From Laguncularia racemosa (lineage: Eukaryota; Streptophyta; Magnoliopsida; Myrtales; Combretaceae): a stretch of 64,000 nucleotides of DNA. Under the pieces are notes generated by a model that searched no databases, was not told where the DNA came from, and saw nothing but the letters and a program-made list of their open reading frames with translations. The stretch spans positions 248,001 to 312,000 of the forward strand of contig JBBMOL010000203.1 in assembly GCA_037954665.1 (NCBI GenBank), read 5' to 3'. Position 1 is the first letter of the stretch; each line of letters starts with the position of its first letter. Positions 11,201 through 22,760 of this stretch are shown here, in pieces. Position numbers and translations under genes: made by a program.

Positions 11201-14200
11201 ACTCTCCCCTATTTCTCTCCCATGACTCCCTGACCTGTCCCCACTACTAACCAAACCCTAGGACATTTTTAACTGCTAACTCCAGCTGGGAGACAAGCCT
11301 CCCTACAGCTGGTTCTCCTACACTAGGAATGGAAATAACATCCTATGCTAAAACGAAACGAAAACGTACAAATTCTCCTAACTAAGATAACCTTGCTAAC
11401 TTCCCTCTCTCGCTATTCCTTCAAGTTCCTCCCTCCTTTTGTCCTTCCTGCCCTTCACCTTTCCTCTGTCATGTCCTCCTTACATACACCTAGTCGAAGG
11501 GGGTCATCTTAGTCTGTGAACGTGAGGTTTTCTCGTGCATAATATCTATCCCTCCCTCCAGAGTGTGCGTGACCTCAGGCACGAATGGGGGATAGCGTTG
11601 TATCATCATCTTGGCCGACTCCCATGAAGCTTCAGCAAGTGAATAACCATCCCAATGCACAGCACCTCGGATTGGTTCTATAGCTGTCTTGTCTCCAGAA
11701 TAGCTTTGGGCTGTGGCATGACAATTCCTTGTTGCACTAGGGGAAGTAGTGGACGTGTAGTAAGGGGGCCTTCAAACTTCTTCAAGCAGGATACATGGAA
11801 AATCGGGTGGATCCTCACTTGCAGGGGAAATTCCAGCTGATACGCCACGGTGCCTATCTTAGCTGATATGGGAAATGGCCCGTAGAATTTTGGTGCCAAC
11901 TTCTATTGCGCCTTGTGGCTACTGAGATTTGTCGATACGGCTGTAGGCAAGCCAGACTAACCCTCCTAGAATTCCAGATGCTTGTGCCTTTGATCATATT
12001 GGGCTTTCACGGTAGCTTGAGCACGAGCCAGTTGCTGCTAGATTTGGTCTCTCTCACAGTTGCTGCAGTGTTCCACAAGTGCCATATCCACCGCTTCTAA
12101 CTTAGATATCCCAGGGCAGTAGGCCAGCAACCGTGGGGGTGCGCTACCATAAACCACCTCAAAGGGGGTTGCCTTCAGGGCAGTATGGAATCTTGTATTG
12201 TAACAGAATTCCGCCCACGCCACCCATTCCGTCCACTTGTTCGGAATGTTCCCCCACAAAAACCTTAAGTAATCTCAATGGTGCGGTTGACTACCTCTGT
12301 TTGTCCATCACTTTGCGGATGATATGCGGAGGAAAAGGCCAGCTTGGTTCCCTGCAGCTTGAACAATTCCTTTTAAAATGAGCTGGTGAAGGTGTGTCCC
12401 TATCGCTTACTATGGATTCCAGCATCCCATGAAGTTTGAAGACATGGTCAAAGAATACCCGAGACACCAGACAGCTGTATACGGATGGTTCAAGGGTAGG
12501 AAGTGAGCATATTTGGTGAATCAATCTACTACCACAAAGAGGACTAACTTCCCATGGGACATGGGTAGTCCTTTAATGAAATCCATGGAGATGTCTACCC
12601 ACACTTGGGATGGGATTGGTAGCGGTTGCAAAAGGCCAGCCGGTTTCAACAGTTGGACTTTGCTCCTCTACATACTTTGCACGCGTGGATAAATTGTTGT
12701 ACCTATGCTTGAGCCCCTTCTAGTAGAAATCTTGCTTGATGCGGTGGAGGGTTTTCTGATACCCTTCATGGAACGAGCAGTGGAGAGCTTCGATGATGAT
12801 TGAACACAAGGCCGAGTGAGGAAGCAAGTAGTTTTTTTGTTTGAAGAACAGCAATCCATCTTTCACAGTCCACTGTTGTCCTAGCTACCCTGCTTCCACT
12901 CGTTCAATCAACTCCTGGATCTCTCGTTTTGTTGGTTTTCTTCGCAGATCTGGTCAAACAGCCGCAAATGTGGGCAAGAGAGGGCAACTAGATGGCTAAC
13001 GGGTCCGTCCTTCCTAGACAGGGCATCTACTACTTTGTTGTCACGACCAAGCTCTATACTCAATCTCAAAGTCAAACCCCAACAACTTGCTGATCCACTG
13101 CTGTTGAGGCAAAGTCGTCACCCTTTGCTCCAAGAGATACTTAAGGCTGTAATCATGGTTGTCAAAATCGTGATTTTATCTGAAATTAAATAGTATAAAA
13201 TTGGTAGAATCGTATAAAATCGATAGAATTGGTAACTTGTAGAATCGCATATCTAAACTCATAATTATATCAAAAGTTTATATCTAAATGATTTTTCTTC
13301 CATTTTGATTATGAAAAACTTGATAAAATTGTAAACTCGTAGAATCGTACAATTGACTCGTGATTTTAACAACCATGGCTGTAATGATTCGTCTTCACTA
13401 GGAATCGTCTTCCCCATAGGTACGATCTCCAATGCCGGACAGCCTTGGAAAACCTAATCGATTCTTTTTTGTAGGCTGCTAGCTTAAGGTGTTGTTTGGC
13501 AAAAGGGCGACTGAAGTAAGATATCGGTCACCCTTGCTGTTGAAGGACCGCCCCAATTCCTCCTTCTGAGGCGTCGCATTCCACTATGAACGATTGGAGA
13601 AGTCTGGGAGTGCTAACACAGGAGCTTCTGTCATGGCTATTTTCAATCTCTCAAAGGAACTCTCGGCTTTGGGGGTCCACTGGAAGTTATTTTTGCGAAG
13701 CATCTTAGTCAAGGGCTCCATAATGCTCCCATACTCGGCCACAAATCGTCCATAGTACCCTATCAACCCCAAAAATCCCCTCATGGCCGTGGTGGACATT
13801 GGCTTTGTCCACTTCAATACAGCATCTATCTTCCTTAGATCGACTTGTACTCCCTTAAGGGAGATCATGTGGCCTAAGTAAGCCACTTGTTCTTGCGCGA
13901 AGGCACACTTACTCCTCTTTAGGTACAAGTGGTGTTCCCTTAGGAGCATGAAGACCCTCCTCAGATGTTGAAGGTGCTCGGCCCAAGTGTGGCTATATAC
14001 AAGGATGTCGTCAAAGAAGACTAGCACAAACTTGCGCAGCACCCCCTTGAAGGACCGCATTCATCAGGGCCTGAAAGGTAGAGGGGGCATTTGTGAGACC
14101 CAAGGGCATGACAAGAAATTCAAAGTGCTCATGATGAGTGAGGAAGGCCGTTTTCGCTATATCCGCGAAATGCATATGCACTTGGTGGTAACCCGAAGCT

Positions 14201-17200
14201 AGATCTAACTTGGAGAAATACTTCGCTTCGTTTAATTCCTCTAGCAGCTCTTCTATGACCGGAATGCGAAATTTATCTCTAATAGTCTTGTCATTTAACG
14301 ACCGGTAGTCCACATAAAACCTCCAACTGAGGTCTGCCTTCCGCACCAGCAACACCGAGGAAGAAAAAGGGGACTGAAATGCCCTGTTCCAACATCTCCT
14401 CACATTGTTTCTCTATCTCGTCCTTCTATTGGTGCAGATATCGGTACGGCCTTACCACAATAGGAGCAGTGCCAAGTTGTAGAGGGATCCTATGGTCACA
14501 TGGCCTAGCTGGTGGGAGACCGTGTAGCGACTGGAAGAGGGACTCAAACTCCGCAAACAGCAACCCCAACTCTTTGCTTTTCTCCACTTCTCTCACAGCT
14601 GCCAGGGATGCGTTGTCCTTCCCTCGTTCCAAAAGGCCCCTCAATTCTCTCTTCTCCCCTAACACGGAATTTCATCCTCCTCTCTCTGAAATCCCAATCT
14701 ATCACCCCTAAGGACTTCAGCTAACTCACGCCTAGGACTGCATCCACCCTGCACAAGGGTAAGGTGTAAAAGTCCACTTGGAAAGGGCGGTCTACCAGTT
14801 GCAACTTCACCCTGCTACAACTGCCCCTGCTTCGCAAACTTTCCCCATTTGCCACTAGCACCTTGACATTATGTTGGGGCTCCACCTTCAACCTTAGTCT
14901 TCGAGCCTCCCCTTCATCCAGGAAGTTGTGGGAGTTGCCAGAGTCCACCAGCACCACGACCTCTAGCTCCCCAATTTTACCCCATAACTTCATCGCTTGG
15001 GCATGGCATGGAGTGATATGGCAGCTGGCTCCTCCTTGCCCTTCTCAACCCCTATGTCTTCCTCTTCCTCCTGTTTCCCCAGATTGTCTTCGACACATTC
15101 TAACCAAAACAATCTTTTGCAGCGATGTCCTACGAAGAAGGGCTCATCACAATTAAAACATAGCCCCTTCCTCCTCCGTTCCTCCAGTTCAGGCTTACTT
15201 TACTGCTTCACAAAGGGTTTGGTGGGAGGACCAGGATGCTGCAATAGCCTTCTCGGCGATACTTCCCCTTTCGTGGTGGGGCCTGGTCTCCTCCTTTGTG
15301 TCTCCACCTCCGCCCTCAAGGCTACGCCTCTCCTCTCATACAATCGCGCCAAGGCCACGGCATGAACCATGTCTCGAGGGTTTTGGATCAAGATGTCCAC
15401 GGAGATGGACTCCTTCAACCCACTGATGAACAATGCCATTTCTTGCTTCGACGTTAAGGATGGTGTTTGGCCTGAGACTTGGGTGAACCACTGTTGGTAT
15501 TCATCCACGGTTCCTAGCTACCTCAATTTGGCCAACTCCCCCAACGGGTTGCTTCTGAGCGGGGGTCCAAATTGGGAATGGTAGATGGCCTTGAACTCCT
15601 CCCACGAGATTCCAGGTCGATCGCGTTCCATCTTGAGGAACCACAATTGAGCCTCTCCTTCCAGGTGATAGGTGGCTAATTCCACCCGATCCCTCTCTGG
15701 AGTGCGTTGGTGCCTGAAGAAGAGTTCACATTGGCTCAGCCAACCCAGGGGGTTAGACTTATCATCGAACTTAGGGAAATCTAGGCGAGCTTACTTCGGC
15801 ATCACCCCCCTCTCTTCTTCCCCAAAAGCCGCGAAGCCTCCCGAGGCTTGATCCGTAGAGGCGCTACCTCCGCTGGTCTCTTCCGTCTCTCTTTCCTTCC
15901 CCTTCCTTGTCGACACCTCCCTTGAGAGACTCACCAGTTGGATGGAAAGTTCCTCGACCTGAGCCCTATTGGCCTTGTACATTTCCAAGAACCCTTTGAA
16001 CTGTTGTTGGAGCCTCTTGAAATCGTCTGACATGTTTGGCTCTGATACTACTTTGTTATAGGATCGTTCTTTAGGGCTTTCTTCCTTAGATTCACTTACT
16101 ATGTTTGATTCACTAATGGCTTTTAGGGTTTTTCTTCCGCATCTCCCTATGGTTGCTAATTGTTTCGAGCTCGTTGGAGAGAACCCGATGATCTCAAAGC
16201 TTACAAGTTTTTCATAATGCTTAGGAACAAAATAGAATCTGATATTTTTTCCTTTTCCCTTCTCTTCCTTTGGAGTACAAGGTGAGTCGCATTAACCACC
16301 TCAACCGCCCCCATTTTCCCACTCTCCCCTATTTCTCTCCCATGACTCCCTAACCTGTCCCCACTACTAACCAAACCCTAGGACATTTTTAACTGCTAAC
16401 TCCAGCTAGGAGACAAGCCTCCCTACAACCAGTTCTCCTACACTAGGAATGGAAATAACATCCTATGCTAAAACGAAATTAAAACATACAGATTCTCCTA
16501 ACTAAGATAACCTTGCTAACTTCCCTCTCTCGCTATTCCTTCAAGTTCCTCCCTCCTTCTATCATTCCTGCCCTTCACCTTTCCTCTGTTGTATCCTCCT
16601 TACAAACACCTGGTCGAAGGGGGTCATTTTGGTCTATGAGTGTGAGGTTTTCTTGTGCATAACACTATCTCATTTTCATCATCATCATTTACAATTACGT
16701 CATCTCCATACACAATCAAGACAATTTTTTTTAAGCAACTCTAACAAACAATGTATAATCTAACTGACCTTGAGTATATCCTAGTTGAATTAGAGTTGAG
16801 CTAAATCTCTAGAACCATGCTCTTATTGAGCGTTTCAAGCCATAAAAAGACCTTCAATCTACACTTTCTCTTCATCCTCTTTATTCTCAAAGCCTAGCGG
16901 AATTCACATATAAATATTTCTTTTTCAAGCTCCCTAATTAAAATTGCATTCTTTACATCCATTGGGGCAAGTAACTAGCCAAGATTAACTACCAGTGAAA
17001 GCAAAACTGTTATAGTTTGCAACTGGAGTAAATGTCTCCTCATAGTCAATTCCATAGTATGTGTGTATCCTTGTGCTAATAATCTAGCTTTTCGCATCCA
17101 ACAGTTTCATGAACATTATGTTTTAACTGTGAAAACTCCTTTGCTACCAACAATCATCTTGTCCTTAGGAAAATTCCCACTTCCCCGGTTTCATTCTTAG

Positions 17201-18735
17201 TAGAGCCTCCATCTTCTCATTTACTGCCTTGTTCCAACCCAGATCATCAAGAGTCTCATAAATATTGCCAGGCATCTTGAATTCATTGACTCAAGCCGTA
17301 AAAGCTTGAAAGAGGTGATAAATTAATATAGGTTAAGTAATTTGGTATAGGACATCTCACACATGATCTCTATTTCCAAAGGGAAATCGGGAGATTTGAA
17401 CTTCAGTCTATATTGACTTTAGAATTTTCTCCATCCCCCGATGAACCACTCACACCATCCTCATCCTTTGATATCAAAACTGCTTATTTCTCATTATTTG
17501 GTTCAAGTCCAATCTTTGGTGTGAATGGTTTCACATAAGAAGATGCATGCCTCTTCAGATTTCATTGTGGATTGATTTCATGAGAATTTAGAGTTTTAGG
17601 AAAGGAATTTGACTATTTGACACTGGAAGTGAGATAGATAGATCACAATGATTTTCATACTGCCCCTTAACCGAAGCATTACTAAAGAATCATTGAGATT
17701 CACAAAAGCACACATAGGAGGAAACATAAAATCTCCCAAATGTAGGGTAATAGCATTTATAACCCTTTTGTCTAGGTGAATAACCAACAAGAACACATCT
17801 AATAACCCTTTCTTCAAGCTTACTTCAACTAGGATGAGTGTTGTAGACATAGACCACATATTCAAACATCTCACAAAGGTAAAGAATTTAACATTCTTCC
17901 ATGAGGGAATTGTCCTAACAACAGATTTAGAGGAGTTTAAAAATTAAAGGGCTTAAAGGGAAGTCAATTTAAGAGATATGCAGCAGTTAGTATTGTTTCT
18001 CCCTAATAAGAAATTGGGACAGACCTAGAAAAACAACATAGATTAAGTTACCTCTAGAAGATGAAGGTTTTGTTGCGCTGAATAGACACAAGAAATTTGA
18101 TGAAAAAGAATTTACACGAAAGAAAAAGAGAGAAATTTGCTGAAAAATACCTTAGTCACTCAAATACTGATAAAATAACAGATGAATAATAGTCCATCCC
18201 ATTATCTGTTCGCAAGACTCTCCACTAAATCTGTAGAAGAATTTTAAACACTTCAAAAGCATCAAACTTGTCTTTCTTAAGATAGACCCAACAAGATAGT
18301 TGTCCGTGTACTCAAGCGAATACTGGTGCTGTTTTCCGTTACTTTTTCTTGTTTTGGTATATAGAAAGCATCAGTTGTTTTCCATGATAGGCAGTACTAT
18401 ATAAAGTTAGCAATTTTCAATACTTAACCACCTCCTACTGCACACTTCACAGGCATTTCATCAAACAAGAGAAAGGCAACTAAACTATAACGAATACGGT
18501 AATGATTCCTATCAACAACACGAACACAAAGAAAAAAAAAAAAAACCTACTTCAGCAAAATTTTCACTAGAGATTAGTAACAAAATAAAACCAGTTCATT
18601 AAATCGAAATAACATATCAGTGTAGCGTACTTTGAGCTCGAGAGCAGAAGACTCTTTGAGGGCAGTGATAGCGTCCAAGTCAGCGATTTCAGACTCCGTT
18701 TTGGGTTCTGCATCTGCTTCCATCCATAGAGCCAT
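8255..18735 (-). CDS. TTC4: TTC4/Cns1-type TPR co-chaperone, 3' end outside window
   Basis: Likely an Hsp90/Hsp70-binding co-chaperone with N-terminal TPRs and a C-terminal wheel domain. Exons on the minus strand: 18735-18631 (35 codons, start ATG), 9572-9360 (71), 9255-9064 (64), 8951-8751 (67) and 8335-8255 (27). All are phase 0 and join into one open frame of 264 codons. Three TPR motifs fall at about residues 36-69, 75-108 and 109-142, with patterns such as LFSNRAHVNLLLGNY and ALYRAAKASLFLG. Wheel-domain hallmarks follow: KILHWPVLLLYAEV (exon 4) and PPLTWD...YTRDAIELYYE (exon 5). Exon 5 ends at a GTAAGC donor, so the C-terminus must lie left of 8254, beyond two retroelements and probably outside the window. 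If no exon is found there, the gene is truncated. Introns 1-3 are GT-AG; intron 4 is AT-AC. The family call is from memory of conserved TTC4 sequence. Confidence 0.88.
8336..8750 (-). other. TTC4 intron 4: U12-type AT-AC intron
   Basis: The only split that joins the conserved wheel-domain halves is ...HLDM | MFSEGS.... The intron then starts ATATCCTTTC (reverse complement of 8741-8750), which is the U12 AT-AC donor consensus. It ends in AC at 8337-8336. A TTCCTTAAT branch-site match lies at 8352-8344, with the branch A about 10 nt before the splice point, as U12 introns require. No GT is available near the donor position. Length 415 nt. Confidence 0.85.
9893..10939 (-). mobile_element. Copia-3, 3' half (RT end, RNase H, 3' LTR)
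   Basis: Minus-strand Copia relic left of Gypsy-2. Near 10850-10830 the minus strand reads FLGVEVARSK, a typical Copia RT stretch, followed by decayed RNase H. A purine tract (reverse complement of 10118-10130) precedes an LTR start TGTTGAAAAG at 10117. The far LTR border near 9893 is a guess. The other half resumes at 16665 after the 5-bp duplication CTATC. Confidence 0.75.
10935..10939. other. Target duplication CTATC, left copy (Gypsy-2)
   Basis: CTATC directly left of the element; the same five bases follow it at 16665-16669. Confidence 0.9.
10940..11544 (-). repeat. Gypsy-2 3' LTR
   Basis: Aligns along its length with 16054-16664. Plus-strand start TGTTATAGATCG; the other end should be AACA but reads AATA through one change. 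Confidence 0.92.
13145..13153. other. MITE target duplication GGCTGTAAT, left copy
   Basis: Nine bases identical to 13377-13385 flank the inserted sequence. Confidence 0.85.
13154..13376. mobile_element. MITE of about 222 bp with 9-bp target duplication
   Basis: Inverted ends: ATGGTTGTCAAAATCGTGA at the left and, on the opposite strand, ATGGTTGTTAAAATCACGA at the right. It is AT-rich with internal TAGAATCGTA-type repeats and no coding capacity. The 9-bp duplication is the size typical of Mutator-like elements. Taking out the element and one duplication copy joins the two sides of the Gypsy-2 RNase H segment in one frame, which confirms the borders. Confidence 0.88.
14721..14993 (-). pseudogene. 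Gypsy-2 aspartic protease segment
   Basis: An open stretch of about 90 codons with VVVLVDSGNSHNFL, the D-S-G active site of retroviral-type aspartic proteases. It is cut from gag and RT by stops on both sides. Confidence 0.85.
15115..16033 (-). pseudogene. Gypsy-2 gag remnant
   Basis: Starts at ATG 16033 just inside the primer-binding site. A short coiled N-terminal part is followed by a stop near 15791-15793, then the retrotransposon gag domain (LDFPKFD..., WLSQCELFF near 15740) and a zinc knuckle CFNCDE...GHRC near 15165-15120. Internal stops show it is not functional. Confidence 0.87.
16038..16050 (-). other. Gypsy-2 primer-binding site
   Basis: The minus strand reads TAGTATCAGAGCC three bases inside the 5' LTR, matching the common Met-tRNA site TGGTATCAGAGC with one change. 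Confidence 0.75.
16054..16664 (-). repeat. Gypsy-2 5' LTR
   Basis: TGTTATAGGATCG to GTGCATAACA on the plus strand; pairs with 10940-11544. CTATC follows at 16665-16669. Confidence 0.92.
16665..18330 (-). pseudogene. Copia-3, 5' half (IN and RT), truncated
   Basis: The minus strand reads a decayed Copia pol. Integrase-core traces are near 18300-18180 (WVYLKKDKFDAFEVF, then VLRTDNG), and the integrase end is near 17790-17740 (CVLVGYSP.QKGYKCY). RT follows with KARLLAQGYTHTYGIDY at about 17095-17045 and a YGDDV site near 16700. Gag, protease and the 5' LTR are not seen, so the element is truncated at its 5' end near 18330. Many stops. It continues at 10934 after Gypsy-2. Confidence 0.78.
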
Positions 18736-19660
18736 TCTCCGTCCCTTTTTACTTCTTCTCCTTCGACAACAATGGACTAGTATTAGTTTTAGTCTAACGG
18801 CGTAAAGGTATCCACTGACACCTCCGAGTAAGCACGCACGTTTTGTTTTTCAGAATGCTCGGGGTGAATCGTACTTGTTTTCGGGAAATCCTGCCGTCAA
18901 GTGTGCATAACGTCATGTAAATGCGTAACATTCTCAAGGAGCTGGAGCTGTGGGTGGGGAAGTCAGGGCAACACCCGTTGATACTGTATTTTTTTTTTAA
19001 TATTTCATAAATATTAAAACCCAAAAAATTATTCCACAAATATATTTCAAAAGTACGTGGTTTGCGACTTTAATTTTATGAAAATTTACAAAATTGAAAG
19101 CGTATATCGGATATATGCCTTCAATACAATTTGTAAGTATAATTTGTATTAAAGACATAGACCTTGTTCGTACCTTTCAAGAAAATTTCTTAAAGACTTT
19201 AGTACAATTATATTGAGAAATATTTTTTTTTATCCTGATAAAATCATGTAAACTTATACTATAAATCTATAAAAATTATTATAAAGTGATATTATAAATT
19301 TATACAGTATCATAGCATGTGATATTCAATGCACAAGAAAAAAAAATTATATTGACAACTTGTAATATAAATACAAATTCTCAATTCATATGTTCATTTT
19401 TACATTTTTGAATTTCTTCCACAAATGTTGTTCTTTCTCATAGTTTCAAAATTTTTATTTTTTTAATTTCTATTTTATACAGATTTAACTTGTTGAACTA
19501 CATGTGTAGAAATATCTAGAAGATATTTTTCAATTTCTTCGACAAAGTAAGATTTCAGTATGTTTTTCTTGAGAAAAAATTAATTTTTTTTGTTATTATA
19601 TTACTTTATATGAATGCATAAAAAAGTAAGTGCAATAATTTGTACTCCACTATTTTTATT
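18736..19660. promoter_or_regulatory. TTC4 upstream region and AT-rich spacer
   Basis: Directly upstream of the TTC4 start on the minus strand. I see no convincing TATA box. From about 19040 to 19660 the DNA is very AT-rich with no gene. Confidence 0.4.
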
Positions 19661-19669
19661 GAAGTATCA

Positions 19670-20750
19670 ATAGTTGTTAATCAATCGTTAATTAGTTATT
19701 AATATATCATTAATTAACATTAGCAAATGAATTAGTAAAAAAACGGTATTTTTCGCAAATGAAATGTCTTAATTTATAGTTATGAAAATTATTGTAAAAG
19801 TAATAGTTAATGATGAAGTAATTAGTCATTATTTAATTATTAGAAAATTAATAAGGAAAGGTCTTTGTATTGATTATAATGAATTATCTTTGTGTGTTAT
19901 TATAATGTATTTTTGTAAAAGTGGTTGTTAAATTAAGTTATTGTTAATTAACTATTAATTAGCATTGATTAGTTGTTAATATATAAGTAATTAATTGTTA
20001 GAAAATTAATTAGTGAAAAATTTAGTGTTGATTGCAAATGTAAAATGTTTGTGTGTTTTTATATAAGTACTATAAAATTAAGTTGTTGGTAATAAACTTT
20101 TAATTAAAAGTGATTAGTCGTTAATATATCATTAATTAATTATTATAAAATTAATTAGTGAAAAATTTTATATTGATTGCAAATTTAATATGTTTGCGTG
20201 TCTTTGTACAAGTAGTTGTAAAATAACATTATTGTTGATTAACCATTACTTAATAGTAATTAGTCATTAATATATCATTAATTAATTGTTAGAAAATTAA
20301 GTAGTAAAAAATGTTGTGTTGATTATAAATGTAATATGTTTGTTTGTTATTGTAGAAGTTGGTTGTAAAATTAAGTCGTTGTTAATTAACCATTAACTAA
20401 AAGTAATTAGTTATTAATATGTCATTAAGTAAATTAGTGAGAAATTTTATGTTAATTGTAAATATAATATGTTTATGTTTGTGTGTTTTTTTTTTGTGAA
20501 AGTAGTTGTAAAATTAAGTTATTATTAATTAGTAGTTAATTAATAGTAATTACTCATTGATATGTCATTAATTAATTGTCATAAAATTAATTACTAAAAA
20601 AAATTGGTATTGATTGTACATGTAATATATTTGTTTGTTATTGTAAAAGTAGTTGTAAACTTTAGTTGTTGTTAATTAACTATTAATTAGATAATAAATA
20701 GTCACTAATAAATCATTAATTAATATTTTGATATTAATGGTAACATATAC
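19670..20750. repeat. Degenerate tandem array, unit about 145 bp, 7-8 copies
   Basis: The phrase TTGATTGCAAATGTAATATG (and variants) recurs at about 19740, 19870, 20030, 20175, 20320, 20450 and 20610, each time followed by TGTGTGTTATTGTAAAAGTAG-like and GTTGTTAATTAACCATTAAT-like blocks. Spacing is about 120-160 bp, most often near 145. Extremely AT-rich and non-coding. Confidence 0.8.
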
Positions 20751-20779
20751 TATTTTTTTTTATTTTTTTTCCATAATAG

Positions 20780-22760
20780 ATTGAGCCTGGACCCTTCGAT
20801 TCTTCAGTCTTGGTATTGCAGCAAGGACATCAATCACAGGTCGTCTAGGATGGAGAGGTTAAACGACTCTTCACTTGTTGAGTTTATATTGCATTACGAA
20901 TAGTACAACATTTTATTTGTTATCATTATGGGATCAATTAGCCTTTGCTGTTTAACGCCGCAAGTTGTCACTTTGTTGTAATGAGCACACCATACCCCTT
21001 GATCCTTGAATGGAGCCATACCTGCATTTGGTGGGATTCAAATGTGTGAGCCACCTGCCATACATTCCATTGGATTGACACATAATTACAACCTTGGTAG
21101 AGTGATGGAGGCTAAAGATACACACATTTTACATGCTAATAAAGGAGTTTACTATTACAATGCAGGATATAGAGATCTAATTAGAACTCTCCATTGATAG
21201 TTGGGCAATTATAGGGAGTAACTGCCTAGATTAGGGTGTGATATGTGAACAATTGCTAGGGGCGAGGTCGAAGCTTAGTAGTAGGAGGGGTTTGCATTAG
21301 CATGACGTAGTTGCATGATATGTTTTGGATGTTCTCACATGACATCAATGTAGAGCAAATCCATTAATATATGCATGCATACATAATGCAGTTGTTGGGG
21401 GAATTTATCTTTGCCGATAAATCCAACACCCTCGTCTACGCGATGTGGTTACCTCTGTTGGAGCATTTCAACATTGTTGGGACATATAGCTAAGGGTCCA
21501 CATGTCTAGCCTAGTTAGATCGCCAACTTTATGTCGTATTATTGCGTTAGCACGCAAGAATGGAGGGGTTGCTATTCTCCTATAGGTGTGGGCTTGGGGT
21601 AAATTTCCCCACATAGTACCTCTTAGCTGACACAGACTATATATAGAATCTAGCAGTCCATTGGCTTTATGTTGGAACATGTGGAAGGACACTCAATATC
21701 ACTTGACCCACATTATCGAGGTATATCAAGATGTGTTCGATAGGCATAACATGGCACAAGTATTTCAATAACTTATTTTTTTTCCTTCCATTTCATCATA
21801 TCGATCGTTTACACTAAATATAATTTCTTATCCTTCAAGTAGAATGAGTGACGTACGATAGGAATGTAATTAATGTCCTACTAAATTTCTGCAAAGGCAA
21901 CAAGCACATTTGGATGGCTCGGTGCCACTAATATGTTTCCACATTGTTGAGTAGCATTTCCCTAACCAAGTTTGGTGGGTTCTAATATATCCTATAGTAG
22001 GTGAACACACAATTATAGCTCCATTAAATCAACCTGTGAGGGAGTATTAATGTTGATTGGTCAATGCAATATGCAATGTATATACACATGTGGGAACAGC
22101 GTATTGATTGAGTGGTTCACATGGAGGGCCCTAGTAGTGTGCATAACGATTATATGCAGTGATACAGATCGATCGGCCAGTGATATATTGGACGTACGGG
22201 GGTTGTTCTTGGATTTCTAGTAAGTACAACATCAACACTCCCTAAGTGATTAATTGCATGATCGTTTCTTATTTAATTTACATTTTGTTTTTATTTGTAG
22301 GGTGAAACATTAAGGCAAATTTACCTATTATTGGATCTAGACACAACCGTTAGAATAGTTGCTTAGATTCTTCATTTCATGCATCGCTGAGGGTAGGGAG
22401 GTGGTTTAACGTTGTACTTATATGTGCAATAGCAAAATATCACGGGGGTAGAGGTACAATTGATTCCTTCACGGCGAAAGATGGTGGGACATTGATGACC
22501 CCGAAATTGATGTGAGACACAATAGAATCAAATACATGACCAACAGTTCCTAATGGATTATGATGTGATGTATGATAGCTCAAGTCGATTTTTGGTACAT
22601 ACGAGGCACTACATCGGGATGACTCTACAAAGAAGCGCTCTAGAAAACAACCTATGTATCAGGGTGAATCATCAAACCATCTTACAGAGTGGAGTCCCAT
22701 GCCTTCTCGAGCGTTCAATGATACTCCTCAACAGCATTTAACATAGGAGTCTCAAGTTCC
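20780..22760 (+). pseudogene. Decayed MAIN-like / plant mobile domain gene
   Basis: The plus strand near 20788-20860 reads PFDSSVLVLQQGHQSQVVWD, very like the start of MAIN-like/PMD proteins. Near 21440-21500 it reads VYAMWLPLLEHFNIVGTYS then GSTCLA, matching the PMD Y-W-GS-LA block; near 21915-21960 VPLICFHIVE. Near 22135-22190 a scrap like the HxxYIxWY end of the domain is visible. Many stops and frame changes make it non-functional. Such domains occur in MULE-type transposons and in cellular MAIN genes; which source applies here cannot be told. Confidence 0.65.

Larger units (their letters stand above)
11585..14700 (-). pseudogene. Gypsy-2 pol remnant (RT, RNase H, IN, chromodomain)
   Basis: Minus strand: RT begins near 14510 (PCDHRIPL), with YVDYRSLND near 14310 and FFDDILVYS near 14020-13990. 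The RT-RNase H join is near 13700-13600 and the RNase H segment near 13130-13390 is interrupted by a MITE. Integrase zinc-binding and core regions lie at about 12860-12040. The tail PKAILETRQ near 11710, followed near 11640-11600 by WDGYSLAEASWE, is a chromodomain-like fold, which defines chromoviruses. Several frameshifts and stops break the frame. GC content is higher than in the surrounding AT-rich DNA. Confidence 0.9.
10940..16664 (-). mobile_element. Gypsy-2: complete chromovirus with LTRs and target duplication
   Basis: A full-length element on the minus strand with LTRs at 16054-16664 (5') and 10940-11544 (3'), the 5-bp duplication CTATC on both sides, a primer-binding site and all pol domains including a chromodomain-like tail. 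By eye the LTRs differ at roughly 35 of 605 positions (about 6%), so the insertion is old. It lies inside Copia-3 within TTC4 intron 1. Its RNase H region is split by a MITE. Confidence 0.93.
9573..18630 (-). other. TTC4 intron 1, about 9.06 kb, filled by nested elements
   Basis: The donor is GTACGC at 18630 and the acceptor TTTTCAG ends at 9573. Own intron sequence seems limited to about 9573-9890 and 18340-18630. The rest is Copia-3, split by Gypsy-2, which carries a MITE. I saw no other exon inside. Confidence 0.8.

Noticed and set aside
14379..15365. Several plus-strand open frames
   Set aside because: Mirror frames of the GC-richer Gypsy-2 gag and protease on the minus strand.
18794..19039. 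Open frame of 81 codons upstream of TTC4
   Set aside because: It covers the promoter and 5' flank of TTC4, has no recognisable domain and looks like a chance frame.
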